NCBI RefSeq assembly: GCF_050948215.1
Contig: NW_027488880.1
Coordinates: forward strand, 1-64,000
Length of the DNA: 64,000 nucleotides
Direction of reading: 5' to 3'
Origin: Halictus rubicundus
Lineage: Eukaryota > Arthropoda > Insecta > Hymenoptera > Halictidae
Part shown: positions 1-11,350 of the stretch, one piece after another
How positions within the stretch are numbered: position 1 is the stretch's first letter
Layout of the letters: every line of letters starts with the position of its first letter
Program-made: the position numbers and the translations under genes
The notes under the pieces: generated by a model
Told to the model about the DNA's origin: nothing
Seen by the model: only the letters and a program-made list of their open reading frames with translations
Database searches by the model: none

Positions 1-198
1 ACTCTGTCACTGGCACGTGCAGCACGCTGCACTGGCACGTCACTGCTCACGCGTGCACTTCACTGCACTCTTCACACCACTGTCAATGCTTCCCTTCACT
101 GCACTCTGCACTGCACGTGTCACTCTTCACGGCACGTCAATCGGACTTGCACTGTCCCTCTGCCCGTCACTGTCACCCGGCACCTCACAACACACACA
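1..198. repeat. Left flank: degenerate CACTG/GCACGT short-word repeat
   Basis: This is the only part of the window with ordinary base composition on both strands. CACTG recurs irregularly, for example at 8, 30, 41, 61 and 78 and several more times up to about 170. GCACGT occurs at several places between them. The spacing is irregular, so this is a degenerate short-period repeat rather than a clean array. Open frames cross it on both strands, but their peptides are low in complexity and run straight into the CCACA and CCTAT arrays, so I do not call a gene. No splice, promoter or polyadenylation signal is convincing. It may be the edge of a different satellite lying outside the window. Confidence 0.6.
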
Positions 199-238
199 CC
201 CCCCCCCCCCCGCGTGCGTGCGGCCCCGCTGCAGCGCA
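199..238. repeat. Poly-C run (13 C) and CpG-rich patch
   Basis: A run of 13 C residues (199-211) follows a short CA repeat. After it comes a GC-rich stretch with CGCGTGCGTGCGG and GCTGCAGCGC, containing several CpGs. It separates the CACTG-rich flank from the CCACA array. Outside this patch and the flank, CpG is sparse, apart from the recurrent TATCG and CCG variants in the satellite. The C-run length is likely to be polymorphic or to carry sequencing error. Confidence 0.75.
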
Positions 239-530
239 CCACACGACACCAGACACCACACCAGACCACAAACCACACCACACCACCCACCACACCACAC
301 CACACACCACACCACACCACACACCACACCAAACCACCCACCTCAACTACCACACACACTCCACACCACACCACCACACCACACCACACCACACTCCACA
401 CCACACCACACCACACACCACACCAAACTCCACACCTCACCACACAACACACCATCCTCTCACCACTCCACACCACTCACCTCACCACTCCACACACCAC
501 TCCACATCCCCACTCCGCACCTCACATCCC
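239..530. repeat. CCACA pentanucleotide array (TGTGG on the - strand)
   Basis: The sequence is made of CCACA/ACCAC units with frequent one- to three-base slips (CCACACACCAC, CCACCCACC). It is almost purely C and A on the + strand, with G nearly absent. Overlapping open frames on both strands (His/Thr/Pro-rich on +, Val/Cys/Trp/Gly-rich on -) are by-products of the repeat. Towards the right end T begins to replace A or C (CTCCACACC, CCTCACC), leading into the next zone. Confidence 0.88.
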
Positions 531-900
531 CACCACACCAAACACCACTCCTCTCCACACCCTACACACTCCACTCACCACACCTCTCCCTCACCTCTCC
601 TACCTCACCACACCTCTATCCTCTCCTCTATCCTCAACCACACCTCACCTCACCCCTCTCCTCTCCTCACTCCGCACCTCTCTCTCACCTCATCCTAAAC
701 CTCACTCCACCTCCTCTACCCTATCCTCTCTCTAACCTATCCTCTCACCTCTCCTCTCCACTCCACACCTCTATCCTATCCACTCCTATCCTCACTCATA
801 CCTATCCTACACTCTACTCCACTATCATCCTATCTATCCTACCTCATCCTATCCACTAACCTATCCTACTCTACCTACCTCACCCTCCTATCCTCTTACT
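531..900. repeat. Transition zone from CCACA to CCTCA/CCTCT to CCTAT pentamers
   Basis: Pentamer phasing is kept while the unit changes. CCACA gives way to CCTCA and CTCCA, then to CTCTCC/CCTCT around 580-700, then to CCTAT with CTCAT and CTACC variants from about 720. By 900 the CCTAT and CCTCTAT modules are regular. No gene or other element is visible here. The gradual change suggests that one array was derived from the other, or that both share a pentamer ancestor. The borders given are approximate. Confidence 0.75.
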
Positions 901-999
901 ATCGACACTCTACCTATCCTATCCTCTACTTATCCTATCCTCTCCTATCCACTATCCTATCCTATCCTCTATCCTAACCTATCCTCATCCTATCCTATC

Positions 1000-1716
1000 C
1001 TCTATCCTATCCTATCCTCTATCCTATCCTATCCTCTATCCTATCCTATCCTCTATCCTATCGTATTCTCTATCCTATCCTATCGTATTCTCTATCGTAT
1101 CCTATCCTCTATCCTGTGCAATCGTATATCCTATACTCTATCATATCCTATCATCTATCCTATCATATCCTCTACCCTATTCTATACTCTATCCTATCCT
1201 TTCCGCTATCCTATCCTATCCTCTATCCTATCCAATCCTCTATCCTATCCTATCGTCTATCCTATCCAATCCCCTATCCTATCCTCTATCCGACCCTATA
1301 ATCTATCCTATCCTATCCTCTATCCTATCCTATCATCCTCTAGCCTATCCTATCCTCTATCCTATCCTATCCTCTATCCTATCCTATCCTCTATCCTATC
1401 CTATCCTCTATCACATCCAATTCTCTATCCTATCCTCTATCCCGTCCTGTCCTCTATCCTATCCTATCGTCAATCCTATCCTATCCTCTATGCTATCCTA
1501 TCCTCTATCCTATCCTATCGTCTATCCTATCCTATCCTCTATCCTATCCTATCCTCTATCCTATCCTATCCACTATCCTATCCTATCCTCTATCCTATCC
1601 TATCCTCTATCCTATACTATCCTCTATCCTATCCTATTCTCTATCCTATCCTCCATCCTATCCTATCCTCTATCCTATAATATCATCTATCCTATCCTCT
1701 TCCCTATCCTATCCTA
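1000..1716 (+). repeat. Higher-order segment, copy 1 of a ~1.5-kb-offset repeat
   Basis: This segment carries two ATCGTATTCTCTATC units and then a GTGCAATCGTATATCC variant at about 1115. It also has the TATCACATCCAATTC variant near 1411 and a CTATGCTATCC unit near 1490. The same ordered variants recur about 1,513 bp downstream, drifting to 1,509 through small indels, and again near 7.56 kb and 8.4 kb. Two differences are short deletions in copy 2: one base in CCAATCCCC and three bases near 1332. The match ends near 1716, where copy 2 lacks the AATATCGTATCCTG unit. Confidence 0.8.
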
Positions 1717-1750
1717 TCCTCTATAATATCGTATCCTGTATCCTATCCTG

Positions 1751-3413
1751 TCCTCTTTCCTATCCTATCCTCAATCCTATCCTATCCTCTATCCTATCCT
1801 ATCCTCTATCCTATCCTTTCCTCAATCCTATTATATCCTCTATCCTATCCTATCCTCTATCCTATCCTATCCTATCCTCTATCCTATCCTTTATAATATC
1901 CTATCCTCTATTCTATCCTATCCTCTATCCTATACTATCCTCTATCCTATCCTATCCTCTATCCTATCCTATCCCTATCCGATCCTCTATCCAATCCTAT
2001 CCTTTATCCTATCCTATCCTCTATCCTACTCTATCCTCTATACTATCCTATACTCTATCCTATCCAATTACCTATCCTATCCTCTATCCTATCCTATCCT
2101 CTATCCTATCCTATCCTCTACCCTATCCTATCCTCTATCCGATCCTCTATCCTATCCTATCTTCTATCCTATCCTCTATCCTATCCTCTATCCTATCCTC
2201 TATCTTATCCTATCCTCTATCCTATCCTCTATCCTATCCTATCCTCTATCCTATCCTCTACCCTATCCTATCCTCTTTAATATCGTATACTCTATCCTAT
2301 AATATCATCTATATTATCCTATCCTCTATCCTATCCTCTATCCTATCCTATCCTCTATCCTATCCTATCCTCTATCCTATCCTCTACCCTATCCTATCCT
2401 CTTTAATATCGTATACTCTATCCTATAATATCATCTATATTATCCTATCCTCTATCCTATCCTCTATCCTATCCTATCCTCTATCCTATCCTATCCTCTA
2501 TCCTATCCTATCATCTATCCTATCCTATACTCTATCCTATCCTATCCTCTATCCTATCCTATCCTCTATCCTATCGTATTCTCTATCCTATCCTATCGTA
2601 TTCTCTATCGTATCCTATCCTCTATCCTGTGCAATCGTATATCCTATACTCTATCATATCCTATCATCTATCCTATCATATCCTCTACCCTATTCTATAC
2701 TCTATCCTATCCTTTCCGCTATCCTATCCTATCCTCTATCCTATCCAATCCTCTATCCTATCCTATCGTCTATCCTATCCATCCCCTATCCTATCCTCTA
2801 TCCGACCCTATAATCTATCCTATCCTATCCTCTATCCTATCCTATCCTCTAGCCTATCCTATCCTCTATCCTATCCTATCCTCTATCCTATCCTATCCTC
2901 TATCCTATCCTATCCTCTATCACATCCAATTCTCTATCCTATCCTCTATCCCGTCCTGTCCTCTATCCTATCCTATCGTCAATCCTATCCTATCCTCTAT
3001 GCTATCCTATCCTCTATCCTATCCTATCGTCTATCCTATCCTATCCTCTATCCTATCCTATCCTCTATCCTATCCTATCCACTATCCTATCCTATCCTCT
3101 ATCCTATCCTATCCTCTATCCTATACTATCCTCTATCCTATCCTATCCTCTATCCTATCCTCCATCCTATCCTATCCTCTATCCTATAATATCATCTATC
3201 CTATCCTCTTCCCTATCCTATCCTCTATCCTATCCTTTCCTCAATCCTATTATATCCTCTATCCTATCCTATCCTCTATCCTATCCTATCCTATCCTCTA
3301 TCCTATCCTATCCTATCCTCTATCCTATCCTTTATAATATCCTATCCTCTATTCTATCCTATCCTCTATCCTATACTATCCTCTATCCTATCCTATCCTC
3401 TATCCTATCCTAT
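1751..3413 (+). repeat. 1.66-kb duplicated segment, left copy (offset ~5,000)
   Basis: Line-by-line comparison shows this block repeated at 6751-8415. The offset is exactly 5,000 at the start. It becomes 5,001 after a one-base indel near 1973 and 5,002 after another near 2780. Only a handful of substitutions are visible, for example TATACTC against TATCCTC near 2529. Inside it, a CTTTAATATCGTATACTC unit occurs twice about 126 bp apart (near 2276 and 2402). It has no coding content beyond repeat-driven open frames. Confidence 0.85.
2513..3225 (+). repeat. Higher-order segment, copy 2 of the ~1.5-kb-offset repeat
   Basis: It carries the same ordered variants as 1000-1716: the GTGCAATCG unit at about 2628, TATCACATCC near 2921 and CTATGCTATCC near 2999. 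After 3225 it continues into the CCTTTCCTCAATCC unit. In copy 1 that unit is reached only after about 90 extra bases, so copy 2 looks like a deletion form, or copy 1 an insertion form. Copy 2 also lies inside the 1.66-kb segment that recurs at 6.75 kb. Confidence 0.8.
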
Positions 3414-5259
3414 CCCCTATCCGATCCTCTATCCAATCCTATCCTTTATCCTATCCTATCCTCTATCCTACTCTATCCTCTATACTATCCTATACTCTAT
3501 CCTATCCAATTACCTATCCTATCCTCTATCCTATCCTATCCTCTATCCTATCCTATCCTCTACCCTATCCTATCCTCTATCCGATCCTCTATCCTATCCT
3601 ATCTTCTATCCTATCCTCTATCCTATCCTCTATCCTATCCTCTATCCTATCCTCTATCTTATCCTATCCTCTATCCTATCCTCTATCCTATCCTATCCTC
3701 TATCCTATCCTCTACCCTATCCTATCCTCTTTATATCGTATACTCTATCCTATAATATCATCTATATTATCCTATCCTCTATCCTATCCTCTATCCTATC
3801 CTATCCTCTATCCTATCCTATCCTCTATCCTATCCTCTACCCTATCCTATCCTCTTTAATATCGTATACTCTATCCTATAATATCCTCTATCCTATCCTC
3901 TATCCTATCCTATCCTCTATCCTATCCTATCCTCTATCCTATCCTATCCTCTATCCTATCCTATCCTCTATCCTATCCTATCCTCTATCCTATCCTATCC
4001 TCTATCCTATCCTATCCTCTATCCTATCCTATCCTCTATCCTATCCTATCCTCTATCCTATCCTATCCTCTATCCTATCCTCTATCCTATCCTATCCTCT
4101 ACCCTATCCTATCCTCTATCCTATCCTATCCTCTATCCTATCCTATCCTTTATCCTATCCTATCCTCTATCCTATCCTATCCTCTATCCTATACTATCCT
4201 CTATCCTATCCTATCCTCTATCCTATCCTCTATCCTATCCTCTATCCTATCCTCTATCCTATCCAATTACGTATCCTATCCTCTATCCTATCCTTTCCTC
4301 TATCCTATCCTATCCTCTATCCTATCCTATCCCTATCCTATCCTCTATCCTATCCTCTATCCTATCCTCTATCCTATCCTATCCTCTATCCTATCCTCTA
4401 CCCTATCCTATCCTCTTTAATATCGTATACTCTATCCTATAATATCATCTATCCTATAATATCATCTATCCTATAATATCATCTATCCTATACTATCCTC
4501 TACCTTATCCTATCCTCTATCCTATCCAATTACGTATCCTATCCTCTATCCTATCCTTTCCTCTATCCTATCCTATCCTCTATCCGATCCTCTATCCTAT
4601 CCTATCCTCTATCCTATCCTCTATCCTATCCTCTATCCTATCCTCTATCCTATCCTATCATCTATCCTATCCTCTACCCTATCCTATCCTCTTTAATATC
4701 GTATACTCTATCCTATAATATCATCTATCCTATAATATCATCTATCCTATCCTATCCTCTATCCTATCCTATCCTCTATTCTATCCTATCCTCCATCCTA
4801 TACTATCCTCCATCCTATACTATCCTGCTATCCTATCCTATCCTCTATCCTATCCTATCCTCTATCCTATCCTCTATCCTATTATATCCTCTATCCTATC
4901 CTATCCTCTACCTTATCCTATACTCTATCCTTTCCAATTACCTATCCTATCCTCTATCCTATCCTATCCTCTATCCTATCCTATCCTCTATCCTATCCTC
5001 TATCCTATCCTATCCTCTATCCTATCCTATCCTCTATCCTATCCTATCCTATCCTCTATCCTATCCTATCCTCTATCCTATCCTATCCTTTATCCTATTC
5101 TATCCTCTATCCTATCCTATCCTCTATCCTACCCTATCCTCTATCCTATACTATCCTCTACCTTATCCTATCCTCTATCCTATCCTATCCTCTACCCTAT
5201 CCTATCCTCTATCCTATCCTATCCTCTATCCTATCCTCTATCCTATCCTATCCTCTATC
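3414..5259 (+). repeat. 17-mer array with CCAATTACGTATCC and CTTTAATATCG variants
   Basis: This stretch includes one of the cleanest runs of the unit: about 3898-4076 is close to ten uninterrupted consensus 17-mers. Marker variants are CCAATTACGTATCC near 4263 and 4527, and CTTTAATATCGTATACTC near 3855, 4416 and 4690. Each marker is followed by one or more CCTATAATATCATC units (three in a row near 4437-4480). These markers define a sequence family confined to roughly the first 11 kb. I see nothing else here. Confidence 0.8.
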
Positions 5260-6763
5260 CTATCCTATCCTCTATCCTATCCTATCCTATCCTCTATCCT
5301 ATCCTATCCTCTATCCTATCCTATCCTTTATCCTATTCTATCCTCTATCCTATCCTATCCTCTATCCTACCCTATCCTCTATCCTATACTATCCTCTACC
5401 TTATCCTATCCTCTATCCTATCCTATCCTCTACCCTATCCTATCCTTTATCCTATCCTATCCTCTATCCTACTCTATCCTCTATCCTATCCTATCCTCTA
5501 TCCTATACTATCCTCTACCTTATCCTATCCTCTATCCTATCCAATTACGTATCCTATCCTCTATCCTATCCTTTCCTCAATCCTATTATATCCTCTATCC
5601 TATCCTATCCTCTATCCTATCCTATCCTATCCTCTATCCTATCCTATACTATCCTCTATCCTATCCTTTATAAAATCCTATCCTCTATTCTATCCTATCC
5701 TCTATCCTATACTATCCTCTATCCTATCCTATCCTCTATCCTATCCTATCCTCTATCCTATACTATCCTCTATCCTATCCTATCCTCTATCCTATCCTAT
5801 CCTCTATCCGATCCTCTATCCAATCCTATCCTTTATCCTATCCTATCCTCTATCCTACTCTATCCTCTATCCTATAATATCATCTATCCTATAATATCAT
5901 CTATCCTATCCTATCCTCTATCCTATCCTATCCTCTATTCTATCCTATCCTCCATCCTATACTATCCTCTATCCTATCCTATCCTCTATCCTATCCTATC
6001 CTCTATCCTATCCTCTATCCTATTATATCCTCTATCCTATCCTATCCTCTACCTTATCCTATACTCTATCCTTTCCAATTACCTATCCTATCCTCTATCC
6101 TATCCTATCCTCTATCCTATCCTCTATCCTATCCTATCCTCTATCCTATCCTATCCTCTATCCTATCCTATCCTTTATCCTATCCTATCCTCTATCCTAT
6201 CCTATCCTCTATCCTATACTATCCTCTACCTTATCCTATCCTCTATCCTATCCAATTACGTATCCTATCCTCTATCCTATCCTCTATCCTATTATATCCT
6301 CTATCCTATCCTATCCTCTACCTTATCCTATACTCTATCCTTTCCAATTACCTATCCTATCCTCTATCCTATCCTATCCTCTATCCTGTCCTATCCTCTA
6401 TCCTATCCTCTATCCTATCCTATCCTCTATCCTATCCTATCCTCTATCCTATCCTATCCTATCCTCTATCCTATCCTATCCTCTATCCTATCCTATCCTT
6501 TATCCTATTCTATCCTCTATCCTATCCTATCCTCTATCCTACCCTATCCTCTATCCTATACTATCCTCTACCTTATCCTATCCTCTATCCTATCCTATCC
6601 TCTACCCTATCCTATCCTCTATCCTATCCTATCCTCTATCCTATCCTTTCCTCAATCCTATTATATCCTCTATCCTATCCTATCCTCTATCCTATCCTAT
6701 CCTATCCTCTATCCTATCCTTTATAAAATCCTATCCTCTATTCTATCCTATCCTCTATCCTAT
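5260..6763 (+). repeat. 1.5-kb duplicated segment, left copy (offset 3,295)
   Basis: The ordered variants CCTTTATCCTATTC, CCTACCCTATCC, CCAATTACGTATCC, CCTTTCCTCAATCC and CCTTTATAAAATCC recur at a constant offset of 3,295 bp. I checked this at the CTTTCCTCAA words at 5571/8866 and 6646/9941. Differences look like isolated substitutions. The right end coincides with the start of the 1.66-kb segment at 6751, which marks a junction between two duplication events. Confidence 0.82.
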
Positions 6764-8415
6764 CCTATCCTCAATCCTATCCTATCCTCTATCCTATCCT
6801 ATCCTCTATCCTATCCTTTCCTCAATCCTATTATATCCTCTATCCTATCCTATCCTCTATCCTATCCTATCCTATCCTCTATCCTATCCTTTATAATATC
6901 CTATCCTCTATTCTATCCTATCCTCTATCCTATACTATCCTCTATCCTATCCTATCCTCTATCCTATCCTATCCCCTATCCGATCCTCTATCCAATCCTA
7001 TCCTTTATCCTATCCTATCCTCTATCCTACTCTATCCTCTATACTATCCTATACTCTATCCTATCCAATTACCTATCCTATCCTCTATCCTATCCTATCC
7101 TCTATCCTATCCTATCCTCTACCCTATCCTATCCTCTATCCGATCCTCTATCCTATCCTATCTTCTATCCTATCCTCTATCCTATCCTCTATCCTATCCT
7201 CTATCTTATCCTATCCTCTATCCTATCCTCTATCCTATCCTATCCTCTATCCTATCCTCTACCCTATCCTATCCTCTTTAATATCGTATACTCTATCCTA
7301 TAATATCATCTATATTATCCTATCCTCTATCCTATCCTCTATCCTATCCTATCCTCTATCCTATCCTATCCTCTATCCTATCCTCTACCCTATCCTATCC
7401 TCTTTAATATCGTATACTCTATCCTATAATATCATCTATATTATCCTATCCTCTATCCTATCCTCTATCCTATCCTATCCTCTATCCTATCCTATCCTCT
7501 ATCCTATCCTATCATCTATCCTATCCTATCCTCTATCCTATCCTATCCTCTATCCTATCCTATCCTCTATCCTATCGTATTCTCTATCCTATCCTATCGT
7601 ATTCTCTATCGTATCCTATCCTCTATCCTGTGCAATCGTATATCCTATACTCTATCATATCCTATCATCTATCCTATCATATCCTCTACCCTATTCTATA
7701 CTCTATCCTATCCTTTCCGCTATCCTATCCTATCCTCTATCCTATCCAATCCTCTATCCTATCCTATCGTCTATCCTATCCAATCCCCTATCCTATCCTC
7801 TATCCGACCCTATAATCTATCCTATCCTATCCTCTATCCTATCCTATCCTCTAGCCTATCCTATCCTCTATCCTATCCTATCCTCTATCCTATCCTATCC
7901 TCTATCCTATCCTATCCTCTATCACATCCAATTCTCTATCCTATCCTCTATCCCGTCCTGTCCTCTATCCTATCCTATCGTCAATCCTATCCTATCCTCT
8001 ATGCTATCCTATCCTCTATCCTATCCTATCGTCTATCCTATCCTATCCTCTATCCTATCCTATCCTCTATCCTATCCTATCCACTATCCTATCCTATCCT
8101 CTATCCTATCCTATCCTCTATCCTATACTATCCTCTATCCTATCCTATCCTCTATCCTATCCTCCATCCTATCCTATCCTCTATCCTATAATATCATCTA
8201 TCCTATCCTCTTCCCTATCCTATCCTCTATCCTATCCTTTCCTCAATCCTATTATATCCTCTATCCTATCCTATCCTCTATCCTATCCTATCCTATCCTC
8301 TATCCTATCCTATCCTATCCTCTATCCTATCCTTTATAATATCCTATCCTCTATTCTATCCTATCCTCTATCCTATACTATCCTCTATCCTATCCTATCC
8401 TCTATCCTATCCTAT
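6751..8415 (+). repeat. 1.66-kb duplicated segment, right copy
   Basis: This is the near-identical partner of 1751-3413. It contains the GTGCAATCG unit at about 7629 and the CTATGCTATCC unit near 8000. It diverges from the left copy at about 8415, where it enters the TATCACATCC unit again. A second CTATGCTATCC unit therefore lies at about 8517, roughly 517 bp after the first, so the right end itself contains a short local duplication. Confidence 0.85.
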
Positions 8416-8554
8416 CCTCTATCCTATCCTATCCTCTATCACATCCAATTCTCTATCCTATCCTCTATCCCGTCCTGTCCTCTATCCTATCCTATCGTCA
8501 ATCCTATCCTATCCTCTATGCTATCCTATCCTCTATCCTATCCTATCGTCTATC

Positions 8555-10058
8555 CTATCCTATCCTCTATCCTATCCTATCCTATCCTCTATCCTATCCT
8601 ATCCTCTATCCTATCCTATCCTTTATCCTATTCTATCCTCTATCCTATCCTATCCTCTATCCTACCCTATCCTCTATCCTATACTATCCTCTACCTTATC
8701 CTATCCTCTATCCTATCCTATCCTCTACCCTATCCTATCCTTTATCCTATCCTATCCTCTATCCTACTCTATCCTCTATCCTATCCTATCCTCTATCCTA
8801 TACTATCCTCTACCTTATCCTATCCTCTATCCTATCCAATTACGTATCCTATCCTCTATCCTATCCTTTCCTCAATCCTATTATATCCTCTATCCTATCC
8901 TATCCTCTATCCTATCCTATCCTATCCTCTATCCTATCCTATACTATCCTCTATCCTATCCTTTATAAAATCCTATCCTCTATTCTATCCTATCCTCTAT
9001 CCTATACTATCCTCTATCCTATCCTATCCTCTATCCTATCCTATCCTCTATCCTATACTATCCTCTATCCTATTCTATCCTCTATCCTATCCTATCCTCT
9101 ATCCGATCCTCTATCCAATCCTATCCTTTATCCTATCCTATCCTCTATCCTACTCTATCCTCTATCCTATAATATCATCTATCCTATAATATCATCTATC
9201 CTATCCTATCCTCTATCCTATCCTATCCTCTATTCTATCCTATCCTCCATCCTATACTATCCTCTATCCTATCCTATCCTCTATCCTATCCTATCCTCTA
9301 TCCTATCCTCTATCCTATTATATCCTCTATCCTATCCTATCCTCTACCTTATCCTATACTCTATCCTTTCCAATTACCTATCCTATCCTCTATCCTATCC
9401 TATCCTCTATCCTATCCTCTATCCTATCCTATCCTCTATCCTATCCTATCCTCTATCCTATCCTATCCTTTATCCTATCCTATCCTCTATCCTATCCTAT
9501 CCTCTATCCTATACTATCCTCTACCTTATCCTATCCTCTATCCTATCCAATTACGTATCCTATCCTCTATCCTATCCTCTATCCTATTATATCCTCTATC
9601 CTATCCTATCCTCTACCTTATCCTATACTCTATCCTTTCCAATTACCTATCCTATCCTCTATCCTATCCTATCCTCTATCCTGTCCTATCCTCTATCCTA
9701 TCCTCTATCCTATCCTATCCTCTATCCTATCCTATCCTCTATCCTATCCTATCCTATCCTCTATCCTATCCTATCCTCTATCCTATCCTATCCTTTATCC
9801 TATTCTATCCTCTATCCTATCCTATCCTCTATCCTACCCTATCCTCTATCCTATACTATCCTCTACCTTATCCTATCCTCTATCCTATCCTATCCTCTAC
9901 CCTATCCTATCCTCTATCCTATCCTATCCTCTATCCTATCCTTTCCTCAATCCTATTATATCCTCTATCCTATCCTATCCTCTATCCTATCCTATCCTAT
10001 CCTCTATCCTATCCTTTATAAAATCCTATCCTCTATTCTATCCTATCCTCTATCCTAT
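8555..10058 (+). repeat. 1.5-kb duplicated segment, right copy
   Basis: This is the partner of 5260-6763 at a 3,295-bp offset. One visible difference is TATTCTATCC near 9070, where the left copy has TATCCTATCC. The match ends near 10058, where this copy reads TATACTATCC. Together with the 5,000-bp-offset pair, it shows that 1.7-10 kb arose by at least two overlapping duplications. Confidence 0.82.
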
Positions 10059-11350
10059 ACTATCCTCTATCCTATCCTATCCTCTATCCTATCCTATCCT
10101 CTATCCGATCCTCTATCCAATCCTATCCTTTATCCTATCCTATCCTCTATCCTACTCTATCCTCTATCCTATCCTATCCTCTATCCTATACTATCCTCTA
10201 CCTTATCCTATCCTCTATCCTATCCAATTACGTATCCTATCCTCTATCCTATCCTTTCCTCTATCCTATCCTATCCTCTATCCGATCCTCTATCCCATCC
10301 TATCCTCTATCATATCCTATCCTCTATCCTATCCTATCCTCTATCCTATCCTATCCTCTATCCTATCCTATCCTCTATCCTATCCTCTACCCTATCCTAT
10401 CCTCTTTAATATCGTATACTCTATCCTATAATATCATCTATCCTATAATATCATCTATCCTATCCTATCCTCTATCCTATCCTATCCTCTATTCTATCCT
10501 ATCCTCTATCCTATCCTCTATCCTATCCTATCCTCTATCCTATCCTATCCTCTATCCTATCCTATCCTCTATCCTATCCTATCCTATCCTCTATCCTATC
10601 CTATCCTCTATCCTATCCTATCCTTTATCCTATTCTATCCTCTATCCTATCCTATCCTCTATCCGATACTCTATCCTATCCTATCCTCTATCATATCCTA
10701 TCCTCTATCCTATCCTATCCTCTATCCAATCCTATCCTCTATCCTATTATATCCTCTATCCTATCCTATCCTCTACCTTATCCTATACTCTATCCTATCC
10801 AATTACCTATCCTATCCTCTATCCTATCCTATCCTCTATCCTATCCTCTATCCTATCCTATCCTCTATCCTATCCTATCCTTTATCCTATCCTATCCTCT
10901 ATCCTATCCTATCCTCTATCCTATACTATCCTCTACCTTATCCTATCCTCTATCCTATCCAATTACGTATCCTATCCTCTATCCTATCCTTTCCTCTATC
11001 CTATCATATCCTCTATCCTATCCTATCCTCTATCCGTTATCTATCCTATCCTATCCTCTATCATATCCTATCCTCTATCCTATCCTATCCTCTATCCTAT
11101 CCTATCCTCTATACTATTATATCCTCTATCCTATCCTATCCTATCCTCTATCCTATCCTTTAGAATATCCTATCATCTATTCTATCCTATCCTCTATCCT
11201 ATACTATCCTCTATCCTATCCTATCCTCTATCCTATCCTATCCTCTATCCGATCCTCTATCCAATCCTATCCTATATCCTATCCTATCCTCAACCCTATC
11301 CTATCCTCAATTCTATCCTATACTCCAACCTATCCTATCCGCTATCCTAT
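10059..11350 (+). repeat. 17-mer array, end of the CCAATTACGTATCC family
   Basis: The same marker variants as in 3.4-6.7 kb occur here: CCAATTACGTATCC near 10226 and 10967, CTTTAATATCG near 10405, and CCTATAATATCATC twice. After this point CCAATTACGTATCC is no longer seen, and the array switches to other marker variants. A single CCTTTAGAATATCC unit near 11157 appears to be a variant of CCTTTATAAAATCC. I see no other element. Confidence 0.75.

Noticed and set aside
1..198. Exon or CpG-island promoter at the left edge
   Set aside because: The CpGs are few, the sequence is a degenerate CACTG/GCACGT repeat, and no open frame or splice signal stands apart from the repeats.
120..476. - strand open frames rich in Val/Cys/Trp/Gly
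   Set aside because: They are the complement of the CCACA array (TGTGG reading), without any recognisable domain.
17..859. 280-codon His/Pro/Thr/Ser-rich open frame across the left edge
   Set aside because: It crosses three different repeat types with no change in character except repeat composition, and overlaps other open frames on both strands. This is best explained by stop-poor CCACA and CCTCT repeats.
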